Positions 59,669 through 64,000 of a stretch of DNA of 64,000 nucleotides are shown piece by piece. The notes beneath the pieces are model-generated. The model was not told the DNA's origin and did not search any database. It was given only the letters and a program-made list of their open reading frames with translations. Positions within the stretch are counted from its first letter, which is position 1; each line of letters starts with the position of its first letter. Source of the stretch: Stigmatella aurantiaca (lineage in GTDB: Bacteria > Myxococcota > Myxococcia > Myxococcales > Myxococcaceae); the NCBI RefSeq assembly GCF_900109545.1, contig NZ_FOAP01000003.1, forward strand, positions 62,001 to 126,000, given 5' to 3'. A program made the translations under genes and the position numbers.

Positions 59669-61582
59669 TTACGGCACCTGCGGCTGCTGCTCCGGGGTGG
59701 CTTCAGCAGGCTCGGCGTTCGCGTAGCGGGTGATGAAGTCCACGCGGCGGTTGGCGGTGCGGCCCGCGGAGGTGGTGTTCGGCTGCACCGGGCGGTCCGG
59801 ACCGAAGCCCTGGGTCTCCAGGCGCTCGGTGGCCACGCCCTTCTTGACGAGGTAGTCGCGCACGGTGTCCGCGCGCTGCTTGGACAGGGTGCGGTTGAAG
59901 TCGGCCGCGCCGCTGTTGTCCGTGTGGCCCTCGATGAGCACGGAGACGATTTCAGGGTGCTCGTTCAGCAGCTTGGCCATCTGGTCGAGCAGCGCGTTGG
60001 AGCGGGCCTGGATGGTCGCCTTGCCGCTGTCGAAGTAGACGGCTTCCTTGATTTCGATGCGGTCCTGCCGGATGGCCACGAGCTGCTTCTGCTTGGCGGG
60101 GCAGCCCTGGTTGTCCACCGGGCCCGCCTCGTTGGGGCAGTTGTCCAGGTGGTCGGCCAGCGTGTCATTGTCCGCGTCCTTGGCCGGGCAGCCCTTCAGC
60201 TCGGGCAGGCCCGCCTCGCTGGGGCAGGAATCCTGCTCATCCAGCACGCCGTCGTTGTCCGCGTCCTTGGTGGGGCAGCCCTGGCGCTCGGCGGGGCCGG
60301 CTTCGGTCGGGCAGCGGTCGGCCGAGTCCTCGATGCCGTCCCCGTCCTTGTCCGGGCAGCCCTGGTTCGCGGCGGGGCCCGCGGCGGCCGGGCACTTGTC
60401 CTCGGCGTCCTGCACGCCGTCGCTGTCCCGATCCGGGCAGCCCTGGGCGGAGGCCGTACCGGCCACCTGCGGGCACTTGTCGGCCGCGTCCTCGACGCCA
60501 TCCTTGTCGGCATCCGCGAGCGGGCACCCCTTGGTGTCCACCTTCCCGCCCTCGGTGGGGCAGGAGTCGTCGCGGTTCTTCACGTTGTCGCCGTCGTCAT
60601 CCAGGTCCGGGCACTGCGCGGGCGCGTGCTTGCCACCGGCCACGCAGCGCGCGGGCATGCCGCCGTAGGCCGCGCCGAGGATGACGCGGAAGTCCGGGGT
60701 GCCCAGCGTGCCGCCGAAGCCCATGCCGCCCATGGCGAACACCTCGACGTCGTTGGTCATGGGGCTGCGCACACCCGCCAGCGCCTCGGCGGACAGCGAC
60801 TCGGTGCCGAAGGGGATGTTCAAGAGCAGGTTGCCCTCGTAGCGCACGCCCTCGCCCACGGTGGCCACGGAGGTGCCCAGGCGCAGCGTGTTGTACGCCT
60901 CGCTGCTCTCCCCCGCGCCGATGGTGACGCGCGGGCGCAGCGCGGCGCCGAGCTCGAAGCCGGTGCGGAACCCCTCGCTCTCGCGGCCCACCATGATGCG
61001 GGGAATGGCGCGCAGCCCGCTCTCGCGCGCCAGCGCCTTGTCGCTGCCCAGCGGCAGGCCCATGCTCACGCCGGCCGCCAGGTCCACCGGAATGGTCTCG
61101 GACTGGGAGAGCACGCCAATGTTGAAGGTGGCCAGCGGGGTGCCCAGCTTCAGGCCGCCCTCGGGCGTGCCAAAGGGCGTGTTGGCCAGGTTGCCCTGCT
61201 CATTGCTGAGGATGACGGGCACCTGCAACCCGACTTCCAGGTTGCCCCCCAGGCCGTAGGCAGCCAGCAGGTGCGCGGTGGTGCGGTGGGTAATCAGCGG
61301 CACCTCGCGGAAGCCATTCTCCCCGTTCACATCCGCGATGGACGGCGTGAGGGGCCGGTTCTCGTAGTGGCCAATGAGGGCGAAGCGGAAGCGCTCGCCG
61401 GGCAGCAACTGGCCGGTGCCCAGCACCAGGGAGCCCGCGCCACTGGGATTGAACTCGAGGCGCTCCACCTCGAACTCCGGCAAACCGGCGGGCTGGGCCA
61501 GCGCGGAGGTGCTCAACGCCAGCGCGGAGAGAAGGCTCAACCGCATCAACGGTCGGGTGGGCAAGAAAGTGGGTTGGTTCAT
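59669..61582 (-). CDS. TSP3-repeat OmpA-family outer-membrane protein, copy B
   Basis: 637 residues with the same order as copy A: signal peptide (MRLSLLSALALSTSALAQ near 12-29), beta-rich N-terminal part with PAGLPEFEVERLEFNPSGAG matching copy A at PAGLPEIELERLSLNPSGAG, TSP3 repeats (about 335-500; DLDDDGDNVKN, DADKDGVEDAAD, DKDGDGIEDSAD), and an OmpA domain with FDSGKATIQARS, VLIEGHTDNSG and GRTANRRVDF. The two are tandem duplicates that diverged mainly in the N-terminal part. ATG 61582 begins MNQPTFLPTRPL; ATG 61594 and 61549 are alternatives. It ends at the strong terminator, so the two copies are separate transcripts. Confidence 0.93.
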   Translation of the reverse strand: MNQPTFLPTRPLMRLSLLSALALSTSALAQPAGLPEFEVERLEFNPSGAGSLVLGTGQLLPGERFRFALIGHYENRPLTPSIADVNGENGFREVPLITHRTTAHLLAAYGLGGNLEVGLQVPVILSNEQGNLANTPFGTPEGGLKLGTPLATFNIGVLSQSETIPVDLAAGVSMGLPLGSDKALARESGLRAIPRIMVGRESEGFRTGFELGAALRPRVTIGAGESSEAYNTLRLGTSVATVGEGVRYEGNLLLNIPFGTESLSAEALAGVRSPMTNDVEVFAMGGMGFGGTLGTPDFRVILGAAYGGMPARCVAGGKHAPAQCPDLDDDGDNVKNRDDSCPTEGGKVDTKGCPLADADKDGVEDAADKCPQVAGTASAQGCPDRDSDGVQDAEDKCPAAAGPAANQGCPDKDGDGIEDSADRCPTEAGPAERQGCPTKDADNDGVLDEQDSCPSEAGLPELKGCPAKDADNDTLADHLDNCPNEAGPVDNQGCPAKQKQLVAIRQDRIEIKEAVYFDSGKATIQARSNALLDQMAKLLNEHPEIVSVLIEGHTDNSGAADFNRTLSKQRADTVRDYLVKKGVATERLETQGFGPDRPVQPNTTSAGRTANRRVDFITRYANAEPAEATPEQQPQVP

Positions 61583-61792
61583 ACAGTCATCCATGGAGAC
61601 AGTGGCGTCGGCGCTGGAGGACAGTCCTCGGAGCTCCAAGGGACCGGCCGCCCCCTGGCTCATTATCAGCGCGCGCACACAAGTCGAGGTTTCACCTCCC
61701 TGTAAAGAGAAAAACCCTGGGTCTGGCCTCCCGGCACAGCCCTCGCGCGCGAGCCCTGCTCCGCTCCGCGACGACACGCTGCGGCATCCGGC

Positions 61793-62548
61793 TCAGCGTG
61801 TGTCCGCGGGCGCGCCCAGTACTTCCTGGAAGTCCAGGGGATCCATGAAACCAGCCATGAGCAGCGGCGGGCAGGACGTGCTGGGCTTGGGCATCAGGGC
61901 GCACTGGCGCCCGGCGAGCGCCTGCGGCACGTGGGAGATGCGGCTCAACCGGCTGAGATACCGCGTCCACTCCTCCGGGGTGAGGGCGCGCGCGGGCGAG
62001 TCCTGGGGGCTGGCTTTGACGGGGGCGCGCCGGGCGGCGGCGGCCACGCGCTCGGTGTATTGGGCCAGCGCCTCCTGGCGCCGGGCCCCGTGGCGCGCGG
62101 ACGCCTCGAGCACGGAAAAGAGGGCCATCCACTCGCCCCGGCTCCAGCCCTCCGCGAAGAAGCCGCGCCAGGCATACTGGGCCTGGAGACACTCACGCTC
62201 GGCGCTGCCATACGAGGTGCCCATGGAGCGGGCCCCAGCGTGTAAATGAATCCACCGCGCATCCTCCAGCGTGGCACAGGCCTCGCGGGCCCAGCGCTGG
62301 AAGTCGGCCTGCAAGCCCATCAACGCCTCGAACGCGCCGGCATCCTTCTTCTTGAGCGGGCGCAGCACCTTGTCGAGCTCGCGGTTCATCGCGCGCTCGA
62401 GACACGCCACCCGCTCGGCCTGCTGGGCCTTGAACTCCGCGTTGGAGGCCGCCTCCCCCTTGGGCAGCGGACACGCCTGCTGAGCCCACGCCGTGACGGC
62501 CGGTGGCGGGGCGGCGAGCACGGCCAGAACCACGGCGAGCGGGAACAT
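61793..62548 (-). CDS. LprI-like Cys-patterned exported protein
   Basis: 251 residues with a signal peptide (MFPLAVVLAVLAAPPPAVTA). The mature N-terminal 100 residues have the Cys/Trp spacing of LprI-type lysozyme-inhibitor-like domains: ACPLPKGEA, ACLERAMNRELDKVLRPL, LQADFQRWAREACATLED and GTSYGSAERECLQAQYAW, with four Cys likely in two disulfides. The remainder (150-251) is Arg/Ala-rich with no known family. The assignment rests on pattern only. It precedes the TSP3 copy B gene on the same strand with a 210-base gap. Confidence 0.65.
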   Translation of the reverse strand: MFPLAVVLAVLAAPPPAVTAWAQQACPLPKGEAASNAEFKAQQAERVACLERAMNRELDKVLRPLKKKDAGAFEALMGLQADFQRWAREACATLEDARWIHLHAGARSMGTSYGSAERECLQAQYAWRGFFAEGWSRGEWMALFSVLEASARHGARRQEALAQYTERVAAAARRAPVKASPQDSPARALTPEEWTRYLSRLSRISHVPQALAGRQCALMPKPSTSCPPLLMAGFMDPLDFQEVLGAPADTR

Positions 62549-62610
62549 GCCCTGGGTCTACCAAAGCCCCCACCCCGGGCCGAGCCCCGCCGCCGCGCAA
62601 CGCTCGCCAC

Positions 62611-62784
62611 TCAACGCGGCGCGTGGGGCGGAAAGACGACGGGCTTGCCGGGCCCTGGCGCATCATCGGGCAAGTGGCCGATGTGTCCGGGGGTGGGCAC
62701 GGGCCGGTCGCCGGCCTGGCGCTGGGGGCCGCCCTCGTCCTCGGGCAGGGCGGGCTCTTGCTTCGGTCTGTCGTGTTCGGCCAT
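62611..62784 (-). CDS. Tiny hydrophilic Pro/Gly/Asp-rich protein
   Basis: 57 residues starting MAEHDRPKQEPALPEDEGG and ending KPVVFPPHAPR, rich in Pro, Gly, Asp and Glu, with no helix or signal. It is too short for the usual ORF cut-off. ATG 62784 has GAGG nine bases upstream and the frame ends at TGA 62611. Codon usage (third-base G/C) is as in neighbours. Its role is unknown; the proline-rich composition suggests a disordered peptide. Confidence 0.45.
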   Translation of the reverse strand: MAEHDRPKQEPALPEDEGGPQRQAGDRPVPTPGHIGHLPDDAPGPGKPVVFPPHAPR

Positions 62785-62878
62785 GGCGGTGTCCCTCTTC
62801 AGACAGCGGTCCAGGCCTCCAACCTAGGGCGCGGCGCCCGCCCGGGCAGGACGCGGGCGGGGCTCGCCCCGGGGGCAC

Positions 62879-63754
62879 CTAGGCAGGAGAGCGGCGCACG
62901 GGGGGCGGCGCCAGCTCGGTGCGCACGTCCCACAGCTCCGGGAAGAAACGGATGTCCAAGGCCTTGCGCAGGAAGTTCACCCCGGAGGAGCCCCCCGTGC
63001 CCTGCTTGAACCCGATGATGCGCATCACTGTCATCATGTGACGGTAACGCCAGAGCTGAAACCGCTCCTCGGTGTCCACCAACTTCTCGCACATCTCGTA
63101 TGCGTCCCAGTAACGCTCGGTGTTCTCGTAGATGCGGCGGAACACCTCCATCACCTCGGGGCTCTTCTCATACGGCTCGCGCCAGTCGCGCTGCGAGCGG
63201 TCCTGCGGCACCGGGTGCCCCATGCGCGCCAGGTGACGCAAAAACTCGTCATACAGGCTGGGGGACTCCAGCAGCCGCTCCAGCTCGGCGTGCTGCGCCG
63301 GCACGTGCACGAAGGGCTTGAGCGTCTTCACGTCCTTCATCCCCAGGAGCATCTCCAGCGCGTGATACTGGAAGCTCTGGAAGCCCGAGGCGTGGCCCAG
63401 CGCGGCGCGGAACTCCAGGTACTCGTTGGGGGTGAGCGTCTCCAGCACGCTCCACTGCTCGAAGAGCATCCGTTGGATCTGCCCCACGCGCGCGAAAATC
63501 TTGAACGAGGGCTCCAGCTTGTCCGCCTGGACATACCGGATGCACGCCGTCAGCTCGTGGATGAGCAGCTTCATCCACAGCTCGCTCGTCTGATGCTGGA
63601 CGATGAACAACATCTCATCGTGATGGGGGGGTTGGGAACGGGGGACCTGCGCGGCCAATAGCCGGTCCAGCTGCAGGTACTGACCATAGGTGGTGTGGCC
63701 GGCCAGCTCCGTGACGATTCCTGGCTCCATCTCGCGCTTGTTCATGGGTGGCAT
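62879..63754 (-). CDS. kynA: Tryptophan 2,3-dioxygenase
   Basis: 291 residues, the haem enzyme that opens the indole ring of tryptophan to N-formylkynurenine at the start of the kynurenine pathway. The family features are present: YGQYLQLDRLLAAQ near 23-36, VQHQTSELWMKLLIHEL near 52-68 with the substrate-binding His, ALGHASGFQSFQYHALEMLLG near 117-137 (by key residues SGFQS and Y), and WRYRHMMTVMRIIGFKQGTG near 235-254 with the haem-ligand His, followed by GGSSGV. ATG 63754; ATG 63745 is an alternative. No other kynurenine gene is visible nearby. Confidence 0.95.
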   Translation of the reverse strand: MPPMNKREMEPGIVTELAGHTTYGQYLQLDRLLAAQVPRSQPPHHDEMLFIVQHQTSELWMKLLIHELTACIRYVQADKLEPSFKIFARVGQIQRMLFEQWSVLETLTPNEYLEFRAALGHASGFQSFQYHALEMLLGMKDVKTLKPFVHVPAQHAELERLLESPSLYDEFLRHLARMGHPVPQDRSQRDWREPYEKSPEVMEVFRRIYENTERYWDAYEMCEKLVDTEERFQLWRYRHMMTVMRIIGFKQGTGGSSGVNFLRKALDIRFFPELWDVRTELAPPPVRRSPA

Positions 63755-63933
63755 TCATGCTTCGCCACGCCGCTGGGCGCAATGGGAGGGGTGACGCGGC
63801 CGCGCCAGGAGAGACAGGGCCGCGCTCCCCAGAGAGCTTCCTTCCGGAACACCTTCTCGGACGGCGAGAGGGTTTGTCCACGGAATGGAGCGCTCAAAGA
63901 CTGCTCATGTGTTCAGCACTGCGGAAGCCTGCT

Positions 63934-64000
63934 TTACGACGCGCCACCATTCTGGGCGGCCTCGGCGAGCGCCTTGGCGGCGGCGCGGCCACGCGGCAGC
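63934..64000 (-). CDS. Possible C-terminal end of a gene entering from the right
   Basis: On the minus strand a frame open to the window edge ends at TAA 63934. It reads LPRGRAAAKALAEAAQNGGAS, an Ala-rich helix with normal codon bias. Only about 22 residues are visible, so no family can be named and it may be chance. Confidence 0.35.
   Translation of the reverse strand, partial: LPRGRAAAKALAEAAQNGGAS

Noticed and set aside
61374-62249. 291-residue plus-strand frame over the LprI-like gene
   Set aside because: It crosses the promoter and antisense strand of two supported genes and has no recognisable motif.

Overview
The window looks like chromosome from a myxobacterium of the Cystobacterineae type (Stigmatella, Cystobacter, Archangium or Myxococcus relatives). 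Base composition is very GC-rich with strong third-position GC. There is a C-terminal myxobacterial sorting tag on a giant adhesin, tandem thrombospondin-type-3/OmpA proteins, large multi-sensor hybrid histidine kinases, many lipoproteins and a histone-H1-like Lys/Ala protein. No rRNA, tRNA, CRISPR array, integrase or transposase was recognised. The genus is inference; no database search was possible.

Layout. 1-6.1 kb: a ROK sugar kinase cut by the left edge, a GNAT protein, an unknown conserved protein, two translationally coupled ArsA/Get3-like ATPases and a CBS-domain protein. 6.1-12 kb: a small unknown protein, ThiD, three unknown coupled membrane genes, a SnoaL-like protein and a multidomain peptidoglycan hydrolase. 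12-27 kb: a family B DNA polymerase, a 1161-residue hybrid kinase, a cytochrome c plus cytochrome oxidase subunit III pair, a secreted Hint-domain protein, an RCC1-repeat lipoprotein, a HAD phosphatase and a kinase-receiver-kinase hybrid. 27-32.5 kb: MAPEG protein, a compact SRPBCC-ArsR operon with a readable promoter and two operators, a lower-GC serine-hydrolase-like gene, two adjacent decayed genes and a lytic transglycosylase. 32.7-36.2 kb: cytochrome oxidase subunits I and II, a small membrane protein and SCO1. 36.3-42.9 kb: an S9 peptidase, an NAPE-PLD-like metallo-hydrolase divergent from a TetR regulator, a di-haem cytochrome lipoprotein, and two small proteins. 43-46 kb: a 1023-residue protein that reads as a bacterial counterpart of plant methionine S-methyltransferase. 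46-53 kb: small unknown proteins, a methyltransferase/macrodomain pair, the H1-like protein, a short GNAT protein, an NtrC-like fragment, a pseudopilin-like protein and a receiver-adenylate cyclase. 53-64 kb: a 1433-residue Ig-repeat adhesin in one operon with a TSP3-OmpA protein, a second TSP3-OmpA paralogue, an LprI-like protein, a tiny ORF and tryptophan 2,3-dioxygenase.

How the parts fit. The two cytochrome oxidase blocks (18.2-19.7 kb and 32.7-36.2 kb) together could supply subunits I, II, III, a c-type cytochrome and the copper chaperone of one terminal oxidase. The 53-61 kb block builds cell-surface structures: calcium-binding TSP3 stalks anchored to peptidoglycan through OmpA domains and a sorted repeat adhesin. 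The most unusual items are the plant-like methionine S-methyltransferase, the Hint-domain secreted protein, the two neighbouring pseudogenes broken by all three stop codons, and the SRPBCC-ArsR control region.
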